From NCBI RefSeq assembly GCF_016743775.1, contig NZ_JAEQMY010000001.1, positions 248,001 to 312,000 of the forward strand: 64,000 bases of DNA. The letters run 5' to 3'. Shown here one piece after another: positions 44,305 to 53,980 of this stretch (positions are counted from its first letter, which is position 1; each line of letters begins with the position of its first letter). The notes beneath the pieces were generated by a model, which saw only the letters and a list, made by a program, of their open reading frames with translations, ran no database searches and was not told the origin of the DNA. This DNA is from Microvirga aerilata. Its GTDB lineage: Bacteria > Pseudomonadota > Alphaproteobacteria > Rhizobiales > Beijerinckiaceae. The position numbers and the translations under genes are program-made.

Positions 44305-46088
44305 GATGCAACTCCCAGGTCTTCGACGACTTTCAGGTTGGATGCCGCAGGCATCCGGGGTTCCGCAGGCTGGGGCGCAGGCACGGAGCGCAGAACCTTG
44401 CTCAGAATCTCCTCCTTCGGACCGAAGCTTTGCACGCGCCCTTCCGCCATCACGAGTACCTGATCGACGCCTGCGAGAGCGCTCGGCCGGTGAGCGATGA
44501 TCACCACGATTCCTCCTCGTTCCCTGATGCTCAGGATCGCAGCCGTCAAAGCCTGCTCGCCCTCGTTGTCGAGATTCGAGTTCGGCTCGTCGAGCACCAC
44601 GAGGAACGGGTCGCCATAGATTGCCCGTGCGAGGGCAATCCGCTGCCGCTGTCCGCCGGACAGGGCCGCTCCGGCCTCACCTACCTGGGTTTCGTAGCCA
44701 TCCGGCAGCTGGAGGATCATCTCGTGCACATTGGCGGCCTTGGCTGCGGCGAGGATTGCCTCCGCCTTCGGCGACGGATCGAAGCGCGCGATGTTCTGCG
44801 CCACGGTTCCGGCGAAGAGCTCCACGTCCTGCGGCAGATATCCGATGTGACGTCCGAGATCTTCCGGCAGCCATTGCTCGATGGCCGCCCCATCGATGCG
44901 AACCTTGCCTCGCCAGGTCGGCCACACGCCGACGATCATGCGGGCCAGCGATGACTTGCCGGAGGCGCTGGGTCCAATGATGCCGAGCGCGCTGCCCGCT
45001 TTCAGATTGAAGGAGACATCCTGGACGGCAAACCTCTGCCCGCCCGGCGCTCCGGCGCCCGCGTTCTCCACCGACAGAAGTGCGCAAGGTGCAGGAAGCT
45101 TCAAAGGAGCTTCAGCCTCGGCATTGGCCTCGAGGAGGGTCTTGAGCCGTCGCCACCCTTGGCGGGCGCTCACAAAGCCCTTCCAGTTGGCGATCGCCAG
45201 TTCGACTGGCGCCAGGGCTCGCGAGGTCAGGATCGAGCTGGCCATCATGATGCCGCCGGTGGCCTGCCCGTCGATCACCAGATAGGCGCCGACCGCGAGA
45301 ACCGCCGATTGCAGCAGCATCCGCAGAACCTTCGACATGGCGCCGAAGCCGCCCGCTACATCCGACGTCCTCTGCTGATACGCCAGATAGCTCGCATTCG
45401 CCTGATCCCAGCGATTGCCGATCCGCTGCGCCATTCCCAGGGCATGGACGACTTCCGCGTTGCGGCGTGCGCCCTCGGAAATTCCGTTGCGGAGCAGGGC
45501 TGCGCCAACGGCTGCTTTCGACGCTTCGCGCGTCATCAGTTCGGTCAGCAGCGTGATCGCAACAAGAGTGACGGCACCACACAAGGCGACGATGCCGAGC
45601 CACGGATGGAAGGCAAAGCACATGAAAAGATAGAGAGGCATCCAGGGAAGATCGAAGAGCGCCGAAGGACCCCCGCCGGCCAGAAAGGCCCTCAGCTGGT
45701 CAAGGTCACGCAACGGCTGCTGCCCGTCCCCCTCGGCCCGACCTTTGAGCGGCGCGCTCAACTGGCTTTGGAAGACCTGCTGGCTCAGATCCTCGTCCAA
45801 TGCCGCTCCGACACGGGCCAGGATCCGGCCGCGTACCATGTCGAAGAGGCCCTGGAAGAGGTAGAGCATCACAATGATGACGGAGAGGCCAACAAGAGTT
45901 GGAATGCTCCGGCTAGGCAACACTCGGTCATAAACCTCCATCATGAAGATCGAGCCCGAGAGGTAGAGCACATTGATCAGACCGCTTAGCACGGCGACGC
46001 CCAGGAAGGCACCGCGACAGGAAGCCATGATGCTGAGACGTTTTTTGAGGGATTTGGTCATCGACATTGCCTCGGTGGAATGCGCCAA
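44301..46088 (-). CDS. Type I secretion ABC transporter ATPase/permease (PrtD family)
   Basis: 595 residues. The six-helix membrane domain fills about 25-310 (MASCRGAFLGVAVLSGLINVLYLSGSIFMMEVYDRVLPSRSIPTL is the PrtD signature). The nucleotide-binding domain has Walker A GPSASGKSS, signature LSGGQRQ, Walker B LVVLDEPNSNLD and the H-loop IAHR. There is no N-terminal peptidase-like domain, as is usual for exporters of RTX proteins of the PrtD type. It lies 84 bases downstream of the peroxidase gene and overlaps the adaptor gene. ATGs at 46067 or 46061 are alternative starts. Confidence 0.93.
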   Translation of the reverse strand: MAHSTEAMSMTKSLKKRLSIMASCRGAFLGVAVLSGLINVLYLSGSIFMMEVYDRVLPSRSIPTLVGLSVIIVMLYLFQGLFDMVRGRILARVGAALDEDLSQQVFQSQLSAPLKGRAEGDGQQPLRDLDQLRAFLAGGGPSALFDLPWMPLYLFMCFAFHPWLGIVALCGAVTLVAITLLTELMTREASKAAVGAALLRNGISEGARRNAEVVHALGMAQRIGNRWDQANASYLAYQQRTSDVAGGFGAMSKVLRMLLQSAVLAVGAYLVIDGQATGGIMMASSILTSRALAPVELAIANWKGFVSARQGWRRLKTLLEANAEAEAPLKLPAPCALLSVENAGAGAPGGQRFAVQDVSFNLKAGSALGIIGPSASGKSSLARMIVGVWPTWRGKVRIDGAAIEQWLPEDLGRHIGYLPQDVELFAGTVAQNIARFDPSPKAEAILAAAKAANVHEMILQLPDGYETQVGEAGAALSGGQRQRIALARAIYGDPFLVVLDEPNSNLDNEGEQALTAAILSIRERGGIVVIIAHRPSALAGVDQVLVMAEGRVQSFGPKEEILSKVLRSVPAPQPAEPRMPAASNLKVVEDLGVAS

Positions 46089-46172
46089 TTGATACTTGGG
46101 CTATTGGTGAACCCGCCGGGAGCGTTGGGGGGAATGCTCCCGGCGGGCCATGCCGATCTCAGGCGGACTGCA

Positions 46173-49100
46173 TCAGAAGATGAAGTCGTTGCCGTCGAGA
46201 TCGGATGCGTTGACACCCTTGAGGACGAGGATGTCCGAGCCGTGCTCGATGATGGTGTCGTGACCCGACTGCCGCACGTTCAGGTCCGAGAGCTTGTCGA
46301 CCCCAGCGAGCTGGCTGGCATCGATCTCGTCTCGACCATGACGGAAGTCTGTCACCACATCCCGGCCGGTGCCCTTCTGGAAGACAAACATGTCCTCCCC
46401 CGAGCCGCCCGTGAGGTGGTCATTGCCCGCCCCACCCTTGATCATGTCGTCACCGGCGCCTCCGTACAGCTTGTCACGACCGGAGCCGCCATCGAGCCAG
46501 TCGTTGCCACCCATGCCCTTGAGCACGTCATGGCCCGAGCCGCCTCGGAGGGAGTTGTCTCCGCTGTTGCCTGTGAGGCTGTTGTTGAGACTATTGCCCG
46601 TGCCATTCAAGTCGGCTGATCCGGTCAGCACGAGCTTCTCGACATGGGTCCCTGCCAAGGAGTAGGACACGCTTGCTTTCACAGTGTCGTCTCCCCCATG
46701 ACGGCTCTCGTAGACGCGGTCGCTGCGATTATCGACGGTATAAGCGTCGTTGCCGCGTCCGCCCCACATCCGATCGGCACCAGCTCCGCCGTCCAGCCGG
46801 TCGTGACCCTCGCCACCCCTGATATGGTCATCGGAGTCATCGCCGTTGAGCCGGTCATTGCCGCGACCGCCAGTGACCGCCATCGGAGCAGGCTTCTCGA
46901 CCACGATGGAGACCTTGCCTTCGGTAGTGCCGCCCTGGCCGTCCGACACCATGTAGGTGAAGGATGCCTCGCCGGTGAAACCGGACTTGGGCGTGAAGGT
47001 GATGGTGCCATCGCCGTTCAGAACGGCTGTTCCGTGCTCGTCCTCATCGAGCTCGACGATCGAGAGCGTTCCGCCATCGAGGTCGAGGTCATTGGCAAGG
47101 AGCTGCGCGGCCGTGAGGGTGAGAACCTCTCCTTTCTTGACCGAGAAGCGGTCGTCGGTGACGACAGGCTTCTTGTTCTGGGTCGGCCCCTCGTTGCCGC
47201 CTTCATCCTCATCCTCGTGTTCCTCAAGGATTGGATCCCCTTGGCTCACATAGGTGACTGAATGAGCGCCGCTCTTGAGAGTGACGGAGCCGTTCTCGTT
47301 GACGGTCCTCGTATAGTCCGCCACGGTGAGCCCCGGCGCCAGCTCGATCACGTCTTGAGGCCGCATCGTGCCGACGATCGTGTCGTTGCCACCGTTGGAG
47401 CGGAAGAGAATACGATGAGCTGATTGCAGGGCACTGATATCAACGGTCTCATTTCCTCCCTCGCCGTTGATCGTGATGGTGTTGAAGTTGAGGCTGGTCG
47501 GATTGAAGTTCCCGACGGCCTGCACCGTGTCGGCGCCGCCGCTGGTGTTGATCGTGATCTCCTCTATGTTGTCGAGCTCGGCGATGACCCCTCCGTTGCG
47601 GGTGATCACGATCTCGGTGCCGGCTTTGAGGCCGGTGTGGCCGGCCGCGATCGCCTCGGCCCTGGCATAGACCACAAAGGTCTCCGCCGCGTTGCTGCCG
47701 GTGACAACGAACCGGTCGAGGTTGCCATCACCGCCGTCCACGAAGTCACGGCCATCATTGGCGATCTCGAAGCCGAAGAACGTGGTGACGCCCCAAGTCA
47801 CGGTATCGTTGCCGGCTCCGGCAAAGACCACGTCGTTGCCCTGCGCGCCGGTCAGGGTGCTGTTGCCCCCATCGCCGATCAGGATGTTGTCGCCGTTGTT
47901 GCCTTCAATGGCACCTGCGGTGTCGCGAGTAAGCGTGACGTTCGCAGTGTCTGTCGCGTTCGCAGCGCCGGAGCCGTCGTTTGCCGTGTAGGTGAAGCTA
48001 CCGCCGGCAGTGCCCGTGTCGGTCACGGTAACCGATCCCGGGTTGGTCGTCAGGGACGCCGTGAGACCGTTGAGGGCGCTCACCGCGGTGACGTCCAGTA
48101 CAGCGCCCTCCGCATCGGTGTCGTTGGCCAGCAGAGCCCATTCCGGAAGGATGAACGGTGCCGTCGTGTAGTTGGTGAACACGCTGTCGTTGTTCGCCGC
48201 TGGAGCATCGTTGACTGAGACCACGTTGATGGTGGTGGTTGCCACGTTGCTGTTCAGGAAACCGTCGTTGACGGTCACCTGGACGGTCCGATCCTGAGGA
48301 TCGGGCTGCTGCGAGGTGTTCCTGAACGTAACTGCCTGGATTGCCGCCTGGTAGGCTGCGAGCGAGGCCGCTCCGGTCAGGGTGACGGTGATCTGGCCTG
48401 CCACCGAGGTATCGATCACCCGGGTGATGCCAGCCGGCAAGTTGCCGACGAGCAGCTGATCGCCTGCCTGAGCATTGGTGAGCACGATCCGTGCCGAAGC
48501 CATTTGGGTCGCGTCATCCATGATGCCTGGGTTGGCGGCGATCGCAACGGCGGCACCGTCTTCGGTGAAGGTAGTCTCGTGGTTCACCGTCGGGACTGCT
48601 GCGGGTCCCGAGAAGTTAACCGCGACGTCGTCGATGTTTACGAACTCATTGAACCCCATCGCAGTGGTCACGAACCGGATGACTGCGTTTGCCGTGAAGG
48701 GCCCGGTGAGATCGATGCTCCGGTTGGCGAAGCCTGTGGTCCCTGTGATGGTGTCGACCTGGGTGAAGGTCACACCGTCCGCCGAGAAGAAGACAGTGAC
48801 CTGCTCGCCGGCATCGAGGCCTTGCTCGCTGACGGAATAGCTCAGTCGTGCCGTCGTCGCTCCGGCAAGGTTGAGGCCACGTTGGATTGACGCCCCGTCG
48901 CCGCCGTTTTCACCGAGCCGCAGATCGCCGCCTGTGATGCGGACGGCGCCTGTGGTGGCCGCGTTAGTCAATGGGTCGCTAGTCTCTTGCCAGCTCGTGG
49001 TCCAGGGCGTGGCACCGTTGGTGTTGGTGTAGCCGGCCTGGTTGAACTGATCGAGATAGCCCCCGGTGTCAAAGGCATGCAGCGTCAGCTTGGGCGGTGA

Positions 49101-50060
49101 CAAGATAAACTCACCATCCGCAAAGCGAAGCTTCTCGATGTTGTGGAGCCTATCGACACCATCGGAGATAAGCCCAACCGTAACCGTATCGTGCGATACC
49201 CGGATCGAGCCATCCGCGTTCTGACTGATGGTGTAGTTTGCCCGAACGTCGCCGTAGACTGCGGTATCGGTATCGCCCACGCCGTCATCTGCGACGATTT
49301 CACGGACGATGGAGAGCTGGCCCGGGTTCAGGGTCCGGTCGAGCATCAGTGCGTTGAGCAACTTGCCATCGAACTGTGCCACGGCACCGGCGACAGGCGC
49401 TCCGTCCTTGTAGTCTGCCTCGCGATAAACCTTGCCGGACATCCCGTCTGCCGTGTAGGTCTCGTTTCCGACCGTGACGCGAATGCGAACGTTCAGCCAG
49501 CGGTCGCCGTCGATAAGGTCATTGCCGCCACGACCCTGGATGAGATCGCTGCCGCCACCACCGAGCAGAATGTTACCATCGTCAAACGCTATGATCTTTT
49601 CCAGATCGCCCGTCGCCGGTGCTGCAGCCACCCAGTCGCCTAGCAGTTCGCGCAGTCCTGCGATCCGGTTGACACCAGCCTGGGTCAGTTCGTTGTTGGT
49701 GAAGACCGACTCGACCGCATCACCGTTGGCGCCGGGAGGCGGCGTCTCGGCATTCTGATCGCCACGGTTGTCACCCTTCAGGACATCGTTCTTATGCCAG
49801 CCCGAGAGCCCCTCTACCTGATCGAAGCGGTCGCGCAGGATGTCCTGCTCGTCGGTCGTGAAGATCGGCGTCAGCAGGTCCGAGTCGGCCGCCTCCGAGT
49901 TCCCCTTATGGATCGCCCAGTCGTAGCCGAACATGCCCTCGTTACGCATGACGCTTTCGCCCTGGACCATGATGTCGTCGCCGGATTCGGCGTCAAAATC
50001 ATGCTCGTTATTGCCGGCGAACATCACGTCGTGGCCGATGATGGTGGAGTTGAAGTTCAA
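46173..50060 (-). CDS. RTX/calcium-binding C-terminal part of the heme peroxidase (frameshifted piece)
   Basis: 1,295 codons in the frame that continues the peroxidase gene after a one-base deletion at 50072-50074. There is no ATG or ribosome site at the upstream end (only a TTG), so it is not an independent gene. Contents in order: RTX-like repeats (GGGGSDLIQGRGGNDLIDGD), a peroxidase-associated domain, a jelly-roll-like region, cadherin/Big-type repeats with the NDAPAANNDS and DGQGGTTEG phrases, an acidic linker (EEHEDEDEGGNEG), then clustered nonapeptide repeats (GGSGHDVLKGMGGNDWLDGGSGRDKLYGGAGDD and more). The last residues, DGNDFIF, have the form of a type I secretion signal. The repeats bind calcium outside the cell and drive folding after export. 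Confidence 0.88.
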   Translation of the reverse strand: MNFNSTIIGHDVMFAGNNEHDFDAESGDDIMVQGESVMRNEGMFGYDWAIHKGNSEAADSDLLTPIFTTDEQDILRDRFDQVEGLSGWHKNDVLKGDNRGDQNAETPPPGANGDAVESVFTNNELTQAGVNRIAGLRELLGDWVAAAPATGDLEKIIAFDDGNILLGGGGSDLIQGRGGNDLIDGDRWLNVRIRVTVGNETYTADGMSGKVYREADYKDGAPVAGAVAQFDGKLLNALMLDRTLNPGQLSIVREIVADDGVGDTDTAVYGDVRANYTISQNADGSIRVSHDTVTVGLISDGVDRLHNIEKLRFADGEFILSPPKLTLHAFDTGGYLDQFNQAGYTNTNGATPWTTSWQETSDPLTNAATTGAVRITGGDLRLGENGGDGASIQRGLNLAGATTARLSYSVSEQGLDAGEQVTVFFSADGVTFTQVDTITGTTGFANRSIDLTGPFTANAVIRFVTTAMGFNEFVNIDDVAVNFSGPAAVPTVNHETTFTEDGAAVAIAANPGIMDDATQMASARIVLTNAQAGDQLLVGNLPAGITRVIDTSVAGQITVTLTGAASLAAYQAAIQAVTFRNTSQQPDPQDRTVQVTVNDGFLNSNVATTTINVVSVNDAPAANNDSVFTNYTTAPFILPEWALLANDTDAEGAVLDVTAVSALNGLTASLTTNPGSVTVTDTGTAGGSFTYTANDGSGAANATDTANVTLTRDTAGAIEGNNGDNILIGDGGNSTLTGAQGNDVVFAGAGNDTVTWGVTTFFGFEIANDGRDFVDGGDGNLDRFVVTGSNAAETFVVYARAEAIAAGHTGLKAGTEIVITRNGGVIAELDNIEEITINTSGGADTVQAVGNFNPTSLNFNTITINGEGGNETVDISALQSAHRILFRSNGGNDTIVGTMRPQDVIELAPGLTVADYTRTVNENGSVTLKSGAHSVTYVSQGDPILEEHEDEDEGGNEGPTQNKKPVVTDDRFSVKKGEVLTLTAAQLLANDLDLDGGTLSIVELDEDEHGTAVLNGDGTITFTPKSGFTGEASFTYMVSDGQGGTTEGKVSIVVEKPAPMAVTGGRGNDRLNGDDSDDHIRGGEGHDRLDGGAGADRMWGGRGNDAYTVDNRSDRVYESRHGGDDTVKASVSYSLAGTHVEKLVLTGSADLNGTGNSLNNSLTGNSGDNSLRGGSGHDVLKGMGGNDWLDGGSGRDKLYGGAGDDMIKGGAGNDHLTGGSGEDMFVFQKGTGRDVVTDFRHGRDEIDASQLAGVDKLSDLNVRQSGHDTIIEHGSDILVLKGVNASDLDGNDFIF

Positions 50061-53000
50061 CTCCGAGTTATCCCGGCTGTCGTGTCGAACCCGTTTCCGG
50101 CCTCGATCCAGTCGTCACCCTCGTTACCGAGCAGGAAGTCGTCGCCCTCTCCGCCGAGAATGAAGTCATTTCCGGTGCCGCCGAACACTTCCTTTCCGTC
50201 GGGGCCTGCAATCAGATAGTCCTGTCCCTCGTTGCCGAAGACCAGGGCCAGCCCGCTGCCTCCGTGGATGACGTCGTTGCCTTCCTCGCCGTGCAGCATG
50301 TCGACTTCGCCGATATCCGTGCCGGAGTTGGTGATGATATCGTCACCCTTGCCGCCATGGATCTTGTCGACGCCGTAGCCGGCTTCGATCGTATCGTTAC
50401 CGTCGCGGCCCCAGACCGAGTCGTCGCCACCTCCGGATACGATGCGATCTGCGCCATTCGTGCCCTGGATGAGGACGTGATCGAGGCCATTGTAGCGAAT
50501 GTACTCAGCGACTCCGTCGCCGTTGGCGTCGATGCGCTGGACGAGCTTTGAGACCGACTCCAGGAAGGGATCGTCATGCTTCGGGTCGACATAGCCGAAC
50601 TTGTCCTGGACGTTCTTGTCCATATACATGACGTGGTCCGGAACGGAGAAGATGTCGCCGGGAAGCGCATAACCCGTCTCCCCGAGATCCGTGTTGTTCA
50701 GCACCATCTTGGCGAAAGAGTTGTTCTCCAACTCGTTGAGGAAGTTTAGGCCTTGGACGCGGGACAAGTAGTAGAACCGGTCCGAGTTCTGGAGATTCTC
50801 CATCTGGAGCTCGAAGATGAACGAGAAGGTCGATCCCAGCATACCGCCGAAGGCCATCTTCTTCTCGGCCATGCCGCCGACCCAGAGGTCCACGTCCTCA
50901 AGGCCACCAAGCTTCTGCGCATAAACGCCCGTGCCGTTGAGGAAGGCCTGACGGTCGGTCTCATCGAGGCTTGCGTCGCCAAACACGAGCTTCATGGCCG
51001 CATCGCGTTTTGCCTCGACCGTGCTGGCGGACGTGATGGTCGCATGCGTTCCGTATGCAGCGATGAAGTTAATGATGGAAGCAGGGTTCTTCAGGTTGAG
51101 GGCGAAATCCGTCCAGCTTGTGTATGCGTCAAGCTGCGTATCGCCATTCGCCATCTCCTGAAACTGCCGGCGAGCCTCGTTCAGCGGTGGGATGCCTGTG
51201 TCACGGCCACGGGCAATGTTAAGCGCTGCGAGGTCGAGTGGGATACCGACGAGCTGACTACGCAAGACATCTGTTACAAACTCGTCGATCTCGTTGCCTA
51301 CCTGACTCGTCATGCCTCGGACGATAGCGCCGGCCGCCTGAGCATGGCTGAGGGTGACTGCGCCATCTGTGCCCACGGCACCAAAGGCCAGTGGATTCAG
51401 GAACGCATCGAACAGATCCAAGCTGGTGTCGGTACCGGTGGCCGAAGTGCTGGCCACTGTTTCCCGCAACATGGAATGGCCGAAGCGGTACACTACGTGC
51501 GCAAACTCGGCAAAAATTGCTGGGTTGATGTCAGTGGATGGGTTGAAGACGAATGCATCGACATCCGGCTGAGCCTTGCGGGCGAACTCCTCGAACACAA
51601 GGTGCTGATACTGCATCTCGGTCGTGAAGCGGGCCGCCTGGAACAGGCGCTCGCCGTCCCACGTGAGTGTCTTGGCAAATGCCTTGATCGCGGCAGCATC
51701 ATCTGCGGACGGCAGGACGGTTCCGGCCGGAAGATCAGTCAGGAGCCACTCGTTGAGGAAGGCAAGATCACCGGACTCGATTGCCCGAGTCTGCACCTGC
51801 TCGACCATGTGGTTGTGCTCGGAGTGGAACACGTGATGGACGGCTGAGAGGCCGATGTTCTCGTTGCCGCGGCCATCGCCGGTGATGTAGTGGGCATCGA
51901 GGGCCTCATTGTCATAGGCCGTCTGTGAGCCGCGTGTATTGACCGGGCCCGCAGTTCCATCGGCATTTTTGTAGCCAACACCAGTGTCGCCATCCTGCTG
52001 GAGAACGCCGCCTACTAGGACCGGAACGGCCGCGTGGGCAATGTCGTCAAGAAAAGCGTGGTGCGTGCGAAGCGCGTCGGCAGTCGAGATTGGAGCGGCC
52101 GGGTTTCCTTCCCGGAACACATCGTCATTGCCGCCAAACTTGCCATCGGCGCCAAGGGATACCACCAACTGTGGGAAGCCGTTCGGCCCCCGGACGAACT
52201 CACCGTACTCGTCCATAACGAAGAGCGGGATGTTCGTGACGTCGGCATCGGTGAGGTTGATGCCGAGCACTGTCCTCGCCTGCTCCTTCACGTCGGCCCA
52301 GGTTGCAAGTCCCCGGTCGCCTTCGAGCAGCTTTCCGGTTGCAACCGGCTTGCCATCGACAAGAGCGTATTCGCGCAGGAACAGCTGGTGCGAGGAGTGG
52401 GAGGTATAGGTCTGGTTCTGGTCGACCCACGGCGTCGTGAGGTTTACCGCATTTGTAGGCGCACGCGTCAGCACCATGAAATTGGTATGCGGGCTTGCCG
52501 GGTTGTACAGCGGGTCGTCAGGCTGGAGCGGAATATAGATCGTGCCGTTCCCGCCCTTCGGCACCAGGTCGAGGCCATGGTCGAAGAACTGGCCGAACAA
52601 CGTGAACCAGCCGTTATATGGGGCTGAAAGGCCCTCATCGGGCGCCACGTTGGGGAGCACGATGCTCTCACCATCCATGACGATGCCGTTTCCGCTCAAT
52701 ACGCCGGTGAGCGCCGTCTCGGCGTCCTTGATGGCCGCTTGGTCACCCCCGGTTAAAGCCGCGTCATATGCCGCTTTCTTTGCCCTGATGTCGTTCATGG
52801 TAGTCAGCAGATCTGGGCCGGTAACACCGGCATAGGTCAGAGCTGCGTAAATCGCCGCTGGGTTGTCTAGGGTTTGATCAACGATGAGGTTGGAGATGAT
52901 GCGAGGGTCTGCATCCACCACCGTGCCGCCGCCGAGTCCCATGGACTGCGGTGAAGGAGCGCCCATTTCCGCATAGTTTCCATCCGTGAAGACGACTTCA

Positions 53001-53317
53001 CCTGGAGATCCTGCCCCGAAAACGATGCTGTCGTCAGCTTCATTGCGGTAGTAAGGATCGGTGATGCGTGGGAACGGATTGTCGGAAGCGCCCCACTGGT
53101 CGCGACCTTCGACGAGGTTGTTGTAGCTACCGTCCACGGTCCGCAGGCCATAAGGCGACAGAGGGGTGCTGATAGCAAGCGCTGCATTCGGATCGGTTGT
53201 GATGTTGCCTTGTGCGTCGACCCGAATTTGCGTCAATGGCGTGCCCGCCGAATGGGCCTCCGCGATTTTGATCTGCTTCAGGATGAATTCGAGATCGTGC
53301 TTGACGATATTAACCAT
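50057..53317 (-). CDS. Animal-type heme peroxidase domain, secreted (peroxicin), N-terminal piece
   Basis: About 1,086 residues from an ATG preceded by GGGGAGAGGACG. It is an animal-peroxidase (peroxidase-cyclooxygenase superfamily) domain: distal His247 in FGQFFDHGLDLVP, proximal His614 in VVYRFGHSMLRE, and the family phrase LNIARGRDTGIPPLNEAR. Early residues have no Sec signal, consistent with type I export. Near the end come RTX repeats (GADRIVSGGGDDSVWGRDGNDTIEAGYGVDKIHGGKGDD and onward). The frame then breaks: GCC GGG ATA ACT ends in TGA at 50057, whereas one extra G gives AGDNSELNFNSTI and joins the next piece. The intact protein would be about 2,381 residues. Bacterial members, called peroxicins, oxidise halides or phenolic compounds. 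Confidence 0.9.
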   Translation of the reverse strand: MVNIVKHDLEFILKQIKIAEAHSAGTPLTQIRVDAQGNITTDPNAALAISTPLSPYGLRTVDGSYNNLVEGRDQWGASDNPFPRITDPYYRNEADDSIVFGAGSPGEVVFTDGNYAEMGAPSPQSMGLGGGTVVDADPRIISNLIVDQTLDNPAAIYAALTYAGVTGPDLLTTMNDIRAKKAAYDAALTGGDQAAIKDAETALTGVLSGNGIVMDGESIVLPNVAPDEGLSAPYNGWFTLFGQFFDHGLDLVPKGGNGTIYIPLQPDDPLYNPASPHTNFMVLTRAPTNAVNLTTPWVDQNQTYTSHSSHQLFLREYALVDGKPVATGKLLEGDRGLATWADVKEQARTVLGINLTDADVTNIPLFVMDEYGEFVRGPNGFPQLVVSLGADGKFGGNDDVFREGNPAAPISTADALRTHHAFLDDIAHAAVPVLVGGVLQQDGDTGVGYKNADGTAGPVNTRGSQTAYDNEALDAHYITGDGRGNENIGLSAVHHVFHSEHNHMVEQVQTRAIESGDLAFLNEWLLTDLPAGTVLPSADDAAAIKAFAKTLTWDGERLFQAARFTTEMQYQHLVFEEFARKAQPDVDAFVFNPSTDINPAIFAEFAHVVYRFGHSMLRETVASTSATGTDTSLDLFDAFLNPLAFGAVGTDGAVTLSHAQAAGAIVRGMTSQVGNEIDEFVTDVLRSQLVGIPLDLAALNIARGRDTGIPPLNEARRQFQEMANGDTQLDAYTSWTDFALNLKNPASIINFIAAYGTHATITSASTVEAKRDAAMKLVFGDASLDETDRQAFLNGTGVYAQKLGGLEDVDLWVGGMAEKKMAFGGMLGSTFSFIFELQMENLQNSDRFYYLSRVQGLNFLNELENNSFAKMVLNNTDLGETGYALPGDIFSVPDHVMYMDKNVQDKFGYVDPKHDDPFLESVSKLVQRIDANGDGVAEYIRYNGLDHVLIQGTNGADRIVSGGGDDSVWGRDGNDTIEAGYGVDKIHGGKGDDIITNSGTDIGEVDMLHGEEGNDVIHGGSGLALVFGNEGQDYLIAGPDGKEVFGGTGNDFILGGEGDDFLLGNEGDDWIEAGNGFDTTAGITRS
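50072..50074 (-). other. Frameshift site in the peroxidase gene
   Basis: The minus strand reads GCCGGGATAAC; a fourth G in the run would restore one continuous frame of 2,382 codons between 53317 and 46173. A homopolymer slip or base-calling error is the simplest cause. Confidence 0.85.
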
Positions 53318-53980
53318 GTCGTCCTCTCCCCTTGTCGTTGCCGCCCCATTGCCGGCACCTGGACACATTCTGGGCAGAGTTAATCATTCTTAACTATACG
53401 GTCTGAAGTCCTAGGATGGGCTTAGGCACCAAGGTCCGGCAGTAGTCTCAAGAACACCTCAGACCTTGGTCGGCACACAGACCAAGGTCTGAGGTTAGCG
53501 CTCACAAAGGCCGGATTCATCTTCCAAGCAGTCATCGCACAAGAAGGGCCGGCACACGGAAGCTTGTTGTTATTGTTGGGAAACTTCAGAATTTGGCTGT
53601 TTCATCGGCTCAAGACGGCTGCCTTACCGCGCCTCCTAATACCTCTTCGGGATAGTATTTACCCCATATAGGGCTCAGCTCTACTTTAGGAGGTCTCCGA
53701 TCTTGAGCCCAGAAAAGCGGCTTCGGTCTGGGGATCTGGGGGAGTTGCTGTGCGTGTATCCTATCGTGGCTTTGCCAAATTCAAGGCTGTCTCCGCATCC
53801 TCCCTGATCAAGAGCCCTACATCAGGATTCGAGCACGAACTCGAAACTGATCGTTCCCTTCTCAAGCATCCTGCCGAAGATCAGACCCGTCCGTGGACAG
53901 GATTGGACTGCCGACGGACACGCCTCGGCATGTCGGAGCCCGGATCAGGAAGTGAATGCGTTTGTTCATAGGAGTATCAG
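53318..53980. other. Regulatory region between the peroxidase gene and regulator genes
   Basis: About 660 bases of lower GC between divergent genes. It holds a perfect 16-bp inverted repeat (listed separately), a nearby partial copy of its core (ACCAAGGTC at about 53428-53436), and AT-rich tracts that could hold the promoters of both directions. A 73-codon frame at 53750-53971 starts with GTG without a ribosome site and is probably not a gene. Confidence 0.5.
53456..53495. repeat. Perfect 16-bp inverted repeat upstream of the peroxidase gene
   Basis: Arms ACCTCAGACCTTGGTC and GACCAAGGTCTGAGGT are separated by 8 bases (GGCACACA). It lies about 140 bases upstream of the peroxidase start. There is no T run on either side. 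It could be a dimeric regulator site, an attenuator-like hairpin in a long leader, or a remnant of a mobile element. Confidence 0.8.

Noticed and set aside
53750-53971. A 73-codon plus-strand frame upstream of the first NarL regulator
   Set aside because: GTG start without a ribosome site, no recognisable fold, and composition like the surrounding intergenic DNA.
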